From positions 1 through 63,118 of the forward strand of contig CAYMVL010000008.1 in the NCBI GenBank assembly GCA_964394145.1: a stretch of DNA of 63,118 bases, written 5' to 3'. The notes below the pieces were generated by a model. That model ran no database searches. It was given only the letters and a program-made list of their open reading frames with translations, and had not been told where the DNA came from. This stretch comes from JAFGBN01 sp964394145 (GTDB lineage Bacteria > Chloroflexota > Dehalococcoidia > GIF9 > AB-539-J10). Positions 42,675-51,917 of this stretch are shown one piece after another (within the stretch, counting starts at the first letter, position 1; each line of letters begins with the position of its first letter). Both the position numbers and the translations under genes were made by a program.

Positions 42675-44030
42675 GTGACGCGATATTATATCTGGACCAT
42701 AGGCTGCCAGATGAACAAGGCTGAATCACACTGGATAGCCAACTACCTCGACGGCGCTGGTTATCAAGCCGCGACTTACCTACAGGACGCTGATTTGATA
42801 GTACTCAATACCTGCGTGGTAAGGCGAAGTGCCGAGGATAGGGTTCTGGGCACCTTGGGTCTCGTGAAAGGATTGAAAAGACTGCGCCCTCAACTCTACA
42901 TCCTGGTGACCGGATGCTTCGTTGATTCTAATATCGAGGGACTGAAAAGGCGCTTTCCCCATGTGGACTTGTTTTTCAAACCGGGAGACTATTCTGAGCT
43001 GACCAGCTGGGCTCTACAGCGAGGAATTTCTCCTGTCGAAGAACGATTAGTTCACGCAGTTCACGCCCGGCCAGACTCCTCGTCGGCTTTGCTGCCCCAT
43101 AAGGACACGAATCACACAGCTCGCAACTCCACTTCCTCAGCTGTCTCCCCATACGCACTCGTGCCCATTATCCAGGGCTGCGATAATTTCTGCTCCTATT
43201 GCATTGTCCCTTACAGGAGGGGGAGAGAAAGGAGTCGTCCCCTGGAAGAGATAACCTCTGAGGTCAAGACATTGGCGAGGCAGGGAGCAAGAGAGGTTAC
43301 TTTGGTAGGGCAAAACGTCGACTCTTACGGACACGACTTGCCCGAGCACCCGGACCTAGCTGATTTGCTGACCAAGTTGAATAGCACTGACGGCTTGGCC
43401 AGGATTCGATTCCTCACGAATCATCCCAAAGATATGAGCCTGAAACTCATCAAGACCATCGACTCTATGGACAAAGTCTGTGAACACCTGGAGCTGGCTG
43501 TCCAAGCAGGTGACAATGACATACTAAAGCACATGAGACGAGGGTATACTGTAGAGCAATACAAAGAGCTCATCAGGAATATCAGAGGTCATATACCCGA
43601 AGTATCATTAAGCACTGATGTCATTGTAGGTTTCCCAGGAGAAACGGAGGAACAGTTCGAGCGGACTTTTCGCCTCCTGCAGGAAATTAGGTTCGACGTT
43701 GTTCATTCAGCTGCCTACTCTCCCAGGCCTGGCACCATCGCGTCGCGGGAATATGAAGATGATATACCCCCAGAGGTCAAGAAAAGAAGGCTTAATGAAA
43801 TTGAAAAGCTTCAGGCCAGTATAGCTGGGGAGATAAATTCACAACTGCTGGGCAAGACTGTCGAAATACTTGTCGAAGGTAAGAAGAAAGGAAAATGGTA
43901 TGGACGCAGTAGAAGTGATAAACTAGTCTTTTTCGAAGACCCTGGCAATTGGCTGGGCCAGCTAATCCAAATCGAGATCGAAAAGACAAGTCCCTGGTCA
44001 CTGCAGGGAAGAGCTAAATATAGAAGTTGA
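42675..44030 (+). CDS. miaB: tRNA-2-methylthio-N6-isopentenyladenosine synthase MiaB
   Basis: MiaB adds the methylthio group to i6A37 of tRNAs. The 451-residue methylthiotransferase has its UPF0004 cluster Cys11, Cys47 and Cys81, the radical-SAM motif GCDNFCSYC (Cys169, Cys173, Cys176) and a C-terminal TRAM domain (TVEILVEGKKKGKWYGRS). The central segment at about 122-158 is longer and less conserved than usual. It heads an operon through nadC; the GTG start follows GAGGTTACATT. Because residues before Cys11 are few, the start looks secure. Confidence 0.95.
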   Translation: MTRYYIWTIGCQMNKAESHWIANYLDGAGYQAATYLQDADLIVLNTCVVRRSAEDRVLGTLGLVKGLKRLRPQLYILVTGCFVDSNIEGLKRRFPHVDLFFKPGDYSELTSWALQRGISPVEERLVHAVHARPDSSSALLPHKDTNHTARNSTSSAVSPYALVPIIQGCDNFCSYCIVPYRRGRERSRPLEEITSEVKTLARQGAREVTLVGQNVDSYGHDLPEHPDLADLLTKLNSTDGLARIRFLTNHPKDMSLKLIKTIDSMDKVCEHLELAVQAGDNDILKHMRRGYTVEQYKELIRNIRGHIPEVSLSTDVIVGFPGETEEQFERTFRLLQEIRFDVVHSAAYSPRPGTIASREYEDDIPPEVKKRRLNEIEKLQASIAGEINSQLLGKTVEILVEGKKKGKWYGRSRSDKLVFFEDPGNWLGQLIQIEIEKTSPWSLQGRAKYRS

Positions 44031-44056
44031 GAAGTCAAATAAGAAGGAGATAAAGA

Positions 44057-44380
44057 ATGCCCACAGAAGGAACAGACTCAACAAGCATAATCCCAATGAT
44101 TATTTTCCTGGTAGTCATCTTTGCCGCGATGTATTTCCTTATGATAAGACCCCGACAAAAGCAACAGAAGGAACATACACAGCTAACGCAGGAGCTGAAA
44201 AAGGGAGAAAAAATCATTACCGTAGGTGGAATCTATGGCCAAATTGAAAGTGTGGCTGAGGATACTGTAGTTATCAAGCTAGAATCGGATGCCACCCTGA
44301 GGCTGGCCAAAAGTAGCATAGCCGGGAAGCAAGGTGCCCAACAACAGGTAGTAGAAAGAAAATCCGGCCTTTTCGGTTAA
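44057..44380 (+). CDS. yajC: Preprotein translocase subunit YajC
   Basis: A 107-residue single-pass membrane protein: a hydrophobic segment at 11-31 (IPMIIFLVVIFAAMYFLMI), then RPRQKQQKEH and the YajC core LKKGEKIITVGGIYGQIESV. It is an accessory subunit of the Sec-DF complex. Upstream AAGGAGATAAAGA is a good ribosome site, 26 bases after miaB. SecD and SecF are not in the window. Confidence 0.95.
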   Translation: MPTEGTDSTSIIPMIIFLVVIFAAMYFLMIRPRQKQQKEHTQLTQELKKGEKIITVGGIYGQIESVAEDTVVIKLESDATLRLAKSSIAGKQGAQQQVVERKSGLFG

Positions 44381-44408
44381 TAAGTCGCCTCTACAGCAGC
44401 AAGCGTAA

Positions 44409-45320
44409 ATGAATAGCACTAAACAAAGCGAAGAGAGCATAGCCAGGCTGAAAAAGAAACTCAATGCAATTATCGTCGCTCATAACTATCAACGACCTGA
44501 GGTTCAAGATATTGCTGACTTCACGGGTGACTCGCTTGAGCTGGCAAGAACATGTGTTGGCACAGGAGCAGAGGTAATCGTCTTCTGCGGAGTCAGCTTC
44601 ATGGCAGAGACAGCAGCTATCCTTAATCCCTCTGCCACTGTGCTTCTGTCCCATCGTGATGCTGGCTGCCCTTTAGCGGATATGATTGATGTGGATAGGC
44701 TACGGCAATGGAAGAAAGACAACCCAAGTGCTGCTGTAGTAGCCTATGTCAATACTAGCGCGGCAGTTAAGGCCGAGAGCGACTTTTGCTGTACTTCAGC
44801 CAATGCAGCTGAGGTTGTAAATGCAGTGCCCAATGAAGAGGTCCTCTTCATTCCTGATTACAATCTCGGACACTACGTTTCCACCAAGACCGCCAAGAAG
44901 ATGATTCTCTATCCTGGCTTCTGCTATGTTCATGACAGGATTACCACTGAGCAGGTCAAACAGGCTAAGGAGCGTTTCCCTCAGGCTAAATTATTGGTTC
45001 ATCCTGAATGCCGCCCTGACGTTATAAAGCTGGCTGATGCCGCCTTATCCACCTCGCAAATGCTTCGCTACGCCAGACAAAGCAATGATAAGACTTTCCT
45101 TATTGGGACAGAAGAGGGTATGTTACATCCTCTCAGAAAGCAGAATCCGGAAAAGGAGTTCCACATCCTGGCTCCTGATTTCGTCTGTGCCGATATGAAG
45201 AAAACGACGCTGGAAATGGTCCTGGAGACTATGCAGACCGGTCGCAATGTGGTCACTATTCCTGAGGACACCAGGCTGAGAGCTAAGCAGGCAATTGACC
45301 GGATGCTTGAGATAACCTGA
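44409..45320 (+). CDS. nadA: Quinolinate synthase NadA
   Basis: NadA condenses iminoaspartate with dihydroxyacetone phosphate to quinolinate using a [4Fe-4S] cluster. The 303-residue protein shows IIVAHNYQRPEVQDIADFTGDS at the start, FCGVSFMAETA with the first Cys, DFCCTSANA, PDYNLGHY and HPECRPDV; cluster Cys lie in these segments. It is followed by nadB and nadC, forming the whole de novo quinolinate-to-nicotinate mononucleotide route. The gap to yajC is 28 bases. Confidence 0.97.
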   Translation: MNSTKQSEESIARLKKKLNAIIVAHNYQRPEVQDIADFTGDSLELARTCVGTGAEVIVFCGVSFMAETAAILNPSATVLLSHRDAGCPLADMIDVDRLRQWKKDNPSAAVVAYVNTSAAVKAESDFCCTSANAAEVVNAVPNEEVLFIPDYNLGHYVSTKTAKKMILYPGFCYVHDRITTEQVKQAKERFPQAKLLVHPECRPDVIKLADAALSTSQMLRYARQSNDKTFLIGTEEGMLHPLRKQNPEKEFHILAPDFVCADMKKTTLEMVLETMQTGRNVVTIPEDTRLRAKQAIDRMLEIT

Positions 45321-45385
45321 AAAGGAACGAATTAATACGTTTCACAACTCAGTCGCATAGTTGTTCAAATGGTTAAGGTGCGCGG

Positions 45386-46993
45386 ATGAATCACTACGAT
45401 TACATCATAGTAGGGAGCGGTATTGCTGGGCTCTACATTGCCCTGCTCGCTATAGAGCGAGGCAGCGTGCTGATTTTGACTAAGGGAAGCATAGATGACT
45501 GCAACACCAGATATGCCCAGGGAGGCATCGCAGCTGCCATGGGGAAGGAGGACTCTCCCGAGCTTCACTTCAAAGACACCATGGCGGCAGGGGATGGTCT
45601 CTGTGATGCTGAGGCCGTACGGATTCTGACCAATGAGGCTGCAGAGTGCATCGCTGATTTGGTCAGATTTGAGGTCCCTTTCGATACCCTTAATGGTGAA
45701 ATTACCTTCACGAGGGAAGCAGCTCACAGCGTGCCCCGCGTGATTCACGCCGGCGGGGATGCCACGGGAGAGCATATAGAGGTCACCTTATCCAGACAGG
45801 TCAGGTCGAGACCGGTTAAGGTTCTGGAGTATTGTCTGGCTAACCAGATTCTGGTGGACAACGGCAAGGTAAAGGGATTAAAGGCCCTTGATTGCCGGAC
45901 TGGCTCCGTAGAGGAGTACCATTGTAATTTTCTTGTTTTAGCCACTGGCGGTGCCGGGAGGCTATTCAAATACACTACCAATTCCGACGTGGTCACGGGA
46001 GATGGGATAGCTCTCGCCTTTGAGGCTGGTGCTGAAATAAGCGATATGGAATTCTTCCAGTTTCATCCTACAGTCCTGCGCTTGCCTGGAGTGGCGCCGT
46101 TCCTCATTTCTGAAGCAGTAAGGGGAGAGGGTGGCATACTTAAGAATGTAGAAGGTTATCGCTTCATGCCCGACTACGTGGCTGAAGCGGAGCTAGCGCC
46201 TAGGGATGTAGTGGCCCGTAGCATCGTCTATGAGATGAAAAAGACTCACAGCGACAGAGTCTTTTTGGACGTCACCCATTTGCCTCCCAGGCTAATAACC
46301 ACCCGGTTCCCGCACATCTATCGTTTCTGCCGAGCTCACGGCCTGGACATTACTAAAGGGCTTATCCCGGTAGCCCCAGCAGCCCATTACCTTATGGGAG
46401 GAGTCAAGGTAAATGAGTGCGGTGAGACAAATCTCCCGGGTCTATTTGCTGCCGGCGAGACAGCCTGGACAGGGGTACATGGTGCCAACAGACTAGCCTC
46501 AAATTCGTTACTGGAATCAGTCGTTTTTGGCAAACGGGTGGTAGAAAGAACTGATAGCATTTCGAAGCATGCTATTGCGAACGAGCCCCTGCAACATGCC
46601 AAGTGCTCCCCCGAGGCCGAACCACAGGCAAAACAAAAGACGCGGGCAGAATTATATATCCTTCCCAATCGTGAACCAATACCAACCCCAGCAGTGCTCA
46701 ATTTGCCTAACCTGCAGTCCCTTATGTGGCAAAACGTGGGCATCATCCGTTCCGGTGAGAGCTTGAGCGAGGCAGCAAAGATCCTTGCTACCTGGCAGCG
46801 CTCTTTATCTCAACCTACCGACTGTAGCTCTTACCAAATGAATAACCTAATATTATGCGCTCGCCTGATGACCGAGGCTGCCCTCCTACGAAAGGAAAGC
46901 CGCGGCGCCCACTTTCGCACTGATTTTCCTCATCCTTCAGCAGCGTGGCAAAAAAACATAATCTTCAAGCACAATGATGCTGATCGAACCTGA
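45386..46993 (+). CDS. nadB: L-aspartate oxidase NadB
   Basis: NadB oxidises aspartate to iminoaspartate with FAD. The 535-residue protein carries the FAD loop YIIVGSGIAGLYIALLA at 6-22, TRYAQGGIAAAMGKEDSP, the long FAD/substrate middle, MGGVKVNECGETNLPGLFAAGE and HGANRLASNSLLE. The C-terminal helical domain is slightly divergent. GGTGCGCGG lies upstream. It overlaps nadC by 20 bases. In an anaerobe fumarate, not oxygen, is the likely acceptor. Confidence 0.96.
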   Translation: MNHYDYIIVGSGIAGLYIALLAIERGSVLILTKGSIDDCNTRYAQGGIAAAMGKEDSPELHFKDTMAAGDGLCDAEAVRILTNEAAECIADLVRFEVPFDTLNGEITFTREAAHSVPRVIHAGGDATGEHIEVTLSRQVRSRPVKVLEYCLANQILVDNGKVKGLKALDCRTGSVEEYHCNFLVLATGGAGRLFKYTTNSDVVTGDGIALAFEAGAEISDMEFFQFHPTVLRLPGVAPFLISEAVRGEGGILKNVEGYRFMPDYVAEAELAPRDVVARSIVYEMKKTHSDRVFLDVTHLPPRLITTRFPHIYRFCRAHGLDITKGLIPVAPAAHYLMGGVKVNECGETNLPGLFAAGETAWTGVHGANRLASNSLLESVVFGKRVVERTDSISKHAIANEPLQHAKCSPEAEPQAKQKTRAELYILPNREPIPTPAVLNLPNLQSLMWQNVGIIRSGESLSEAAKILATWQRSLSQPTDCSSYQMNNLILCARLMTEAALLRKESRGAHFRTDFPHPSAAWQKNIIFKHNDADRT

Positions 46994-47837
46994 TATTAAG
47001 GCGGCCATCGAGCGCGCTCTGGCTGAAGACCTGGGCGGTGGCGACATCACAACTGAGGCTCTAATACCAAGTGAGCAGAGGGGAACCGCCTCCATTGTGG
47101 CCAAACAGAAAGGCATTTTAGCCGGAATCCACATAGCCGAAGAAGTTTTTCACAGTGTTGATCCCCAATTGACTATGAATATTATCATTGAAGACGGGGC
47201 TTCGGTGGGACGGGGCAGCACAGTCGCCAGGATAGATGGCAGGGTTGCTAGTATCCTTCACGCAGAGAGAGTAGCTTTAAATTTTCTGCAGAGCTTGAGC
47301 GGCATTGCCTCAGCCACAGGTCGCTACGTGGAAGCTGTTAAGGGGTTACCGGTAAGCATTATGGATACTAGAAAAACCGCTCCGGGTTTAAGATCGCTGG
47401 AAAAGTATGCCGTCAGAGTCGCTGGCGGCAAAAATCACCGTATGAATCTGAGCGAGGCGCTTCTGATTAAAGATAACCACCTGGCAGCTCTTCGTAGTCT
47501 AGGATTAAGCCTACCGCAAATTGTAGCGAAGGCCAAACAAGCTTCAAAAGGCCTCAAGGTGGAGGTGGAGGTCCAGACCCAGCAAGAAGCTGAGGAAGCG
47601 GCTAAAGCAGGGGCGGATATAATCATGCTTGACAATATGTCTTTGCAAGAAATGCGCCAGGCAGTTAAAGCCGTTGATGGTCGTGCTTTAATCGAAGCGT
47701 CCGGGGGTATAACTCTGGATAGAATCCGAGCTATCGCTGAAACAGGCGTGGATTTCATTTCCGTTGGCGCGATCACCCATTCGGCCGAAGCTCTAGATAT
47801 CAGTTTGGAACTGGAGCCAAGTGATAAATACCGTTAA
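46974..47837 (+). CDS. nadC: Nicotinate-nucleotide pyrophosphorylase NadC
   Basis: NadC converts quinolinate and PRPP to nicotinate mononucleotide. A 287-residue enzyme with EDLGGGDITTEALIP, MDTRKTAPGLRSLEKYAV and GGGKNHR-like VAGGKNHRMNLSEALLIKDNH, followed by VEVEVQTQQEA and ASGGITLDRI. It starts inside the nadB end and completes the nadA-nadB-nadC set. Convergent with the ABC cluster 15 bases later. Confidence 0.96.
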   Translation: MMLIEPDIKAAIERALAEDLGGGDITTEALIPSEQRGTASIVAKQKGILAGIHIAEEVFHSVDPQLTMNIIIEDGASVGRGSTVARIDGRVASILHAERVALNFLQSLSGIASATGRYVEAVKGLPVSIMDTRKTAPGLRSLEKYAVRVAGGKNHRMNLSEALLIKDNHLAALRSLGLSLPQIVAKAKQASKGLKVEVEVQTQQEAEEAAKAGADIIMLDNMSLQEMRQAVKAVDGRALIEASGGITLDRIRAIAETGVDFISVGAITHSAEALDISLELEPSDKYR

Positions 47838-47852
47838 GTGTTTTTGAACCCC

Positions 47853-48605
47853 CTAACCAAGCGGAACAATCAAAGGAATGCCTTTCACCTCCTCTACCAC
47901 AGCTTCCACTCCGTAAACTTCCTTGATAATCTGAGGACTGATTGTGCGTTCTCCTTGAGAATATATTATGCCATCTTTCATCACTATAAACTTATCGCAA
48001 TAGCGAATAGCCAGATTTATCTCGTGCATCACGATTATAGAAGAAATACCCTCTTCATGAACTATCTTCCTTACCACTTCCATGACCTCGATCTGGTTTT
48101 TTATATCAAGGTTATTTGTCGGCTCATCGAGGAGGAGTATACTTGGCTTTTGAACTAGAGCCCTCGCCAATGCCACTTTCTGAAGCTCACCCCCGCTAAG
48201 CTCGTTCGTTCGCCTTAAGGAAAATTTTTCTATCCCCATCAATCTCAAAGTCTCCTCCACAATCTTGTAATCCTCTTCGCTGGCTCCCCAACTTATGTAA
48301 GGCTTTCTCCCAAGCAGAACAGCATCAAAAACCGTCATGAAATTTGCCTCGTTAATCTGGGGAACATAGCCTATCTTCTTAGCTATTTCATTTTTGCCAA
48401 ATAACTCGGCAGGCACACCTTCAATCATTATTGTCCCTTTCCTTGGCTTCAAGATTCTATTTATGCACTTTAGCAAAGTCGATTTACCGGCGCCGTTAGG
48501 GCCCAAGATGGATACAAGCTCCCCCGCTTCAATCCCAAATTTTACCTCTCTAAGTATAGGGATGCTGTCATAGGAAAATTCAACTCCTTCTACGTCCAAT
48601 ATCAT
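47853..48605 (-). CDS. ABC importer ATPase, FecE/BtuD type
   Basis: A 250-residue ABC ATPase: Walker A LGPNGAGKSTLLKC (about 34-47), the Q-loop in VPQINEANF, signature LSGGELQKVALARAL (about 135), Walker B ILLLDEPTNNLD and the H-loop IVMHEINLAI. The sequence is of the iron-complex/cobalamin type (FecCDE, BtuCD). It is the last gene of a minus-strand transport cluster. The nearby larBEC, CooT-like and Fur genes make a metal or metal-chelate, possibly nickel, the favoured substrate; the ATPase itself does not reveal this. Confidence 0.92.
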   Translation of the reverse strand: MILDVEGVEFSYDSIPILREVKFGIEAGELVSILGPNGAGKSTLLKCINRILKPRKGTIMIEGVPAELFGKNEIAKKIGYVPQINEANFMTVFDAVLLGRKPYISWGASEEDYKIVEETLRLMGIEKFSLRRTNELSGGELQKVALARALVQKPSILLLDEPTNNLDIKNQIEVMEVVRKIVHEEGISSIIVMHEINLAIRYCDKFIVMKDGIIYSQGERTISPQIIKEVYGVEAVVEEVKGIPLIVPLG

Positions 48606-48606
48606 C

Positions 48607-49662
48607 TCAAATCCTCCCCTTCATTTTTGCCAGCAAATAAATGAACATTGGCGCCCCCATGAAAGAGGTGAGGACTCCTACAGGTAAAATTACCGGGGCG
48701 ACAACTATCCTCGCCAGGGTATCGGACAACAAAAGAAGAAGGCCACCAAGAAGAGCTGAGATTGGAATTAGAAACCTATGGTCTCCTCCTATTATAAGCC
48801 TGACAATATGAGGAGCTACAAGACCAATGAATCCAATTATGCCTACAATTGCGACCCCTACGGCAGTTACCAAGGAAGCTAAAAACATCCCTACAAGTCT
48901 TGTTCTTTCAACTGCTACGCCTAAGCTTTTTGCTGTTCCCTCCCCGCTTTCTATGGCATTATAGTCCCAGCGTTTAAACAAGAAGTAAACAAGGGAAGGA
49001 ATTAGCACTGCTGCAGCTATCCCAATTTCGTGCCAGATAGGTCTTCCAAGGTCTCCAAAACTCCAGTAGACCATGGCGGCAAGCGTCTCCGCCTCAGCAA
49101 AATATTGAATTAGGGTAGTTGCCGCCGTAAAAAGCGAGCCCATAGCAATCCCAGCTAAGACCATAGCCCCAGGACCCAATCCCCTTAGCCTTGCCAGAAG
49201 AAGTATTGCTATTACCCCGATTAAAGCGCCTAGGAAGGCAAAGATCGCTACAATATATGGATTATTTATGAAAATCCTCCCTGTGCTCTCAGCAAAACCA
49301 ACTGAGAAGAGGATTATGGCCAGGGATGCCCCAAACATTGCTCCTTGTGAAATCCCCATAGTAAACGGTGAAGCGAGGGGATTCCTGAGAAGGCATTGCA
49401 TCACTGCTCCGGAGACAGCTAAACCCGCTCCAATGACTATGGCTGCTGTAATTCTTGTTAGACGAATATGCCATATGGCGAGGATAGCCTTTTCTGAACC
49501 CTCACCAAGAAGAGTCCTCATCACATCTCCGAGGGATAAAGAATATGAGCCGACATTGAGAGCCCAAATAGAGCCCAAAGCGATAAGAAGGACAAGAACG
49601 AAACCGAAAATCGTCCTCTTCGCTACATATCTCTTATATTCCCTGATTAAGTTTGAGTTCAT
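48607..49662 (-). CDS. FecCD-family ABC permease
   Basis: A 351-residue inner-membrane permease with about nine or ten hydrophobic helices and the family blocks SLGDVMRTL, RLTRITAAIVIGAGLAVSGAVMQ (about 60-80), NPLASPFTMGISQGA, GSLFTAA-like loops, FIGLVAPHIVRLIIGGDHR (about 285) and ILPVGVLTSFMGAPMFIYLL at the end. The gene overlaps the binding-protein stop codon (ATGA) and precedes the ATPase by one base. It is the membrane channel of the metal-chelate importer. Confidence 0.93.
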   Translation of the reverse strand: MNSNLIREYKRYVAKRTIFGFVLVLLIALGSIWALNVGSYSLSLGDVMRTLLGEGSEKAILAIWHIRLTRITAAIVIGAGLAVSGAVMQCLLRNPLASPFTMGISQGAMFGASLAIILFSVGFAESTGRIFINNPYIVAIFAFLGALIGVIAILLLARLRGLGPGAMVLAGIAMGSLFTAATTLIQYFAEAETLAAMVYWSFGDLGRPIWHEIGIAAAVLIPSLVYFLFKRWDYNAIESGEGTAKSLGVAVERTRLVGMFLASLVTAVGVAIVGIIGFIGLVAPHIVRLIIGGDHRFLIPISALLGGLLLLLSDTLARIVVAPVILPVGVLTSFMGAPMFIYLLAKMKGRI

Positions 49663-50816
49663 GGCTTGATCGGCAATGTAGCCGTCGGGATTACTCCTCC
49701 AACTTTACCCTTCTCAAGGTCGACCTTCCCATATCCTCCATAGCCATTCTCAATTTCGCTATAGAGTGGTTTACCCAAAAGGACTTTATAAATATCATCG
49801 GCTTTCTTTGTCGCGTCAATATCTGTAAATCTATCAGGATAGAGAACCTTTCCAATGTAGTATGTATCAGCCAAAGCAGTTCCAACATTGCTTGCGTAGA
49901 AGTTGAAAGGAACCGAGCCGTAAACACTCCCATTCTTGAAGGCCTTGAGCGCCTGGTAAAACCCCGGATTCTTATCGTAATCTTGCTTTATCAGCACAAA
50001 TCCACCCTCGTCAATGAATATGACATCTGGGTCCCAATCCAACAATTTCTCTTTGTCGATGACTACGTGCTCCTTTTCTCCAAGCTCATCAACCACGCTT
50101 CGGGCGTTCACAAGGACGAAAGGTAGAAAATTTGCCTCAGTGCTATCTATGCCATGTGCCCCCCCTGAGCCAACCCCACCGTAATAAGCTGTAGGCTCCT
50201 CTTCCTCAGGAATATCGTTGGTTCTGGATTTCAAGTCTTCTTGAGTATTATTCAGAAAGCTGATTAGTTCGCTAGCACGGTTTTCTTTTCCAAGTATCTT
50301 CCCAGCAAGCTCAAGCGATCTGCAAAAAGGCTCTAATGTGACTGTCCCGGCTGCCCCACCGTAGCTTAGAATCACTACGGGGATATTTGTCTTGCTTTGT
50401 ATACTATCCGCTATCTCGGACTCAACGTAGGTCATAAACACAACATCAGGACTGAATTCAATGAGAGCTTCGGCATTGGGAAGCTTCCCAGGACCACCTT
50501 CACCTACAGAAGGTAGACTCTCGAACTCTTCCCCATATACCATAGCATAAGGCCTCCCAATAGGCTCATTTCTCTTCTCAAAATCCTCAACCCCTATAAC
50601 TCTATCGGTTGCATCCAGGTAACTGATGATCCTGAGAGCCCCCGGCCCGGCACAGACTATCTTATCAACATTCTCTGGAACCTCAACTACTCTCTCCTCC
50701 ATGTCCGTTATCTTCACCTTCGTTGAGGTAGTTGAGGCTGGACCAGCGCATCCTGAAAATACGATGGATAATAACATAGCTAAAGCTAATAGACTTGTAA
50801 TTACCTTTGCTTTCAC
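49659..50816 (-). CDS. Periplasmic-type metal-chelate-binding lipoprotein
   Basis: A 385-residue substrate-binding protein starting at a GTG (50816) with strong AAAGGAGG six bases ahead; the longer frame upstream lacks such a site. A lipoprotein signal ends at FSGC with Cys at about residue 23. FecB/BtuF-type blocks follow: the metal-chelate start KITDMEERVVEVPENVDKIVC and LSYGG with the two-lobed hinge near 165. It binds the ligand outside the membrane and delivers it to the permease. It is 115 bases behind the FmdE-like gene. No cobalamin riboswitch was seen upstream. Confidence 0.9.
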   Translation of the reverse strand: MKAKVITSLLALAMLLSIVFSGCAGPASTTSTKVKITDMEERVVEVPENVDKIVCAGPGALRIISYLDATDRVIGVEDFEKRNEPIGRPYAMVYGEEFESLPSVGEGGPGKLPNAEALIEFSPDVVFMTYVESEIADSIQSKTNIPVVILSYGGAAGTVTLEPFCRSLELAGKILGKENRASELISFLNNTQEDLKSRTNDIPEEEEPTAYYGGVGSGGAHGIDSTEANFLPFVLVNARSVVDELGEKEHVVIDKEKLLDWDPDVIFIDEGGFVLIKQDYDKNPGFYQALKAFKNGSVYGSVPFNFYASNVGTALADTYYIGKVLYPDRFTDIDATKKADDIYKVLLGKPLYSEIENGYGGYGKVDLEKGKVGGVIPTATLPIKP

Positions 50817-50931
50817 ATGAATCCTCCTTTGTACAAAGTTGTCCAAAAATTTTAGCTATTAATCCTGTTTCACCCAGCCTTTTTGCGAGTTGTTGCACTA
50901 AGCAGTAGAAAGAATGCGATCTGGCGCACCT

Positions 50932-51279
50932 TCACCCATGATCCCCTCCTTTCTCTATTGATATGCCGTTCCCCGCTAGTTGGTAGTACTCTTGCCTAGT
51001 GCAGGGAATACAGATTGGCTTGCTATCTTCACTACGGACTCGTGTCTCCATAACGCTTTCGCCGTATTTTGTCTCTACGATTGTGATTGTTTCCTCCATG
51101 CCAGTAGAACGGACAGCTAGTTCATTCACGGCACGAGCCGCTGCTTTTACACCAACAGCTAAGAACGGGCAGAAATGACCATTAAGCATGCCACTTGTCA
51201 TCAATAGTCTACCTAGATCATTGGTAGCTATAGATTCCTCATTTTCCTGCCTGTGATTCTGTACTCTTGCGGTATTCAA
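50932..51279 (-). CDS. Compact FmdE-like protein
   Basis: A 115-residue protein. MTSGMLNGHFCPFLAVGVKAAARA resembles the start of FmdE, which is linked to molybdenum/tungsten formylmethanofuran dehydrogenase operons. The usual FmdE centre (a CxxDxIQxxTGCT-like block) is absent, and the chain instead jumps to a short metal-binding-looking ICIPCTRQEYYQLAG tail. This compact version is therefore only FmdE-like. A TTG start with AGGAGGTAAC upstream is used. A TTGCAA palindrome lies 17 bases before the start. It precedes the ABC importer on the same strand. Confidence 0.6.
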   Translation of the reverse strand: MNTARVQNHRQENEESIATNDLGRLLMTSGMLNGHFCPFLAVGVKAAARAVNELAVRSTGMEETITIVETKYGESVMETRVRSEDSKPICIPCTRQEYYQLAGNGISIEKGGDHG

Positions 51280-51295
51280 AGTTACCTCCTGCTTC

Positions 51296-51321
51296 AGTTA
51301 TTGCAATTAGTTGCAATAACT
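51296..51321 (-). promoter_or_regulatory. Nur-like operator (TTGCAA-N4-TTGCAA) before the FmdE-like gene
   Basis: A perfect 11-bp inverted repeat AGTTATTGCAA-TTAG-TTGCAATAACT (with a 4-base centre). Reading leftward it lies 16 bases upstream of the TTG start of the FmdE-like gene and overlaps the likely promoter. The AT-rich block AATAATTTTTTCC sits just upstream on the minus strand, exactly as at the second site (51932-51953). Confidence 0.75.
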
Positions 51322-51332
51322 TGGGGAAAAAA

Positions 51333-51899
51333 TTATTTCATTAGTTCAGTCTCATTCAGTGCTGTCCAGTCTGACCAACCCCCTTTGAGTGGAGCCTCTT
51401 GCCAGGACTGCACTTCACTCCGGCGTTTAGCCTGTTCGATATATTCCAGCGCTCGATAGACCCACACAGGAAACCTCGCTTCTCTTGCATCATCGTAACC
51501 TAACACGTAAGGTTTAATATCAATTACTGGAGTGTTATTGTATGCTTCTAATCCTGCAACTACTGGAATGTTCTTGTCCCTTTTTAACACTTTGACTGTG
51601 GCTAAATCTATTAAGTTTGGTCTTATAGGGGACCTCCTAGCAAAGAAGCCGATTACAGGGAAATCCTTTTTCGCCATCGGGTGTCCTTTTAAGGCAGCGC
51701 CTCTCCATTCTGAACGGTCGATCCAATAAATAATGATGGCATGCGAAAACTCCTCTATTCCTTCCAGACCCTCGGCATATCTATCGTTTACAATTATTTC
51801 TGAAATCTGGTCCTCGTAATTTAGCGGTATCTCGTGCTTTAAGTCATTTCTCGCTCTCGTAATAAGCCGTACTTTGAAATCGTACTGATTTTGAGCCAT
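51333..51899 (-). CDS. trmO: TrmO/TsaA-like tRNA methyltransferase
   Basis: A 188-residue TrmO/YaeB-family protein (the family methylates t6A37 in threonine tRNA). It shows LITRARNDL near the start, GLEGIEEFSHAIIIYW (about 50-65), ARRSPIRPNLIDLATVKVL (about 95-113) and the closing IDIKPYVLGYD (about 137). The start at 51899 is preferred; the longer frame would run through the operator. Family members are often found beside metal or molybdenum genes in archaea and Chloroflexota, so an alternative role cannot be excluded. Reading leftward it precedes the FmdE-like gene by 53 bases. Confidence 0.75.
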   Translation of the reverse strand: MAQNQYDFKVRLITRARNDLKHEIPLNYEDQISEIIVNDRYAEGLEGIEEFSHAIIIYWIDRSEWRGAALKGHPMAKKDFPVIGFFARRSPIRPNLIDLATVKVLKRDKNIPVVAGLEAYNNTPVIDIKPYVLGYDDAREARFPVWVYRALEYIEQAKRRSEVQSWQEAPLKGGWSDWTALNETELMK

Positions 51900-51917
51900 T
51901 CGCCCATCCTTGCTTTT

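Noticed and set aside
50817..50931. Cobalamin riboswitch before the binding-protein gene
   Set aside because: No B12-box or paired conserved helices could be found in the 115-base leader.
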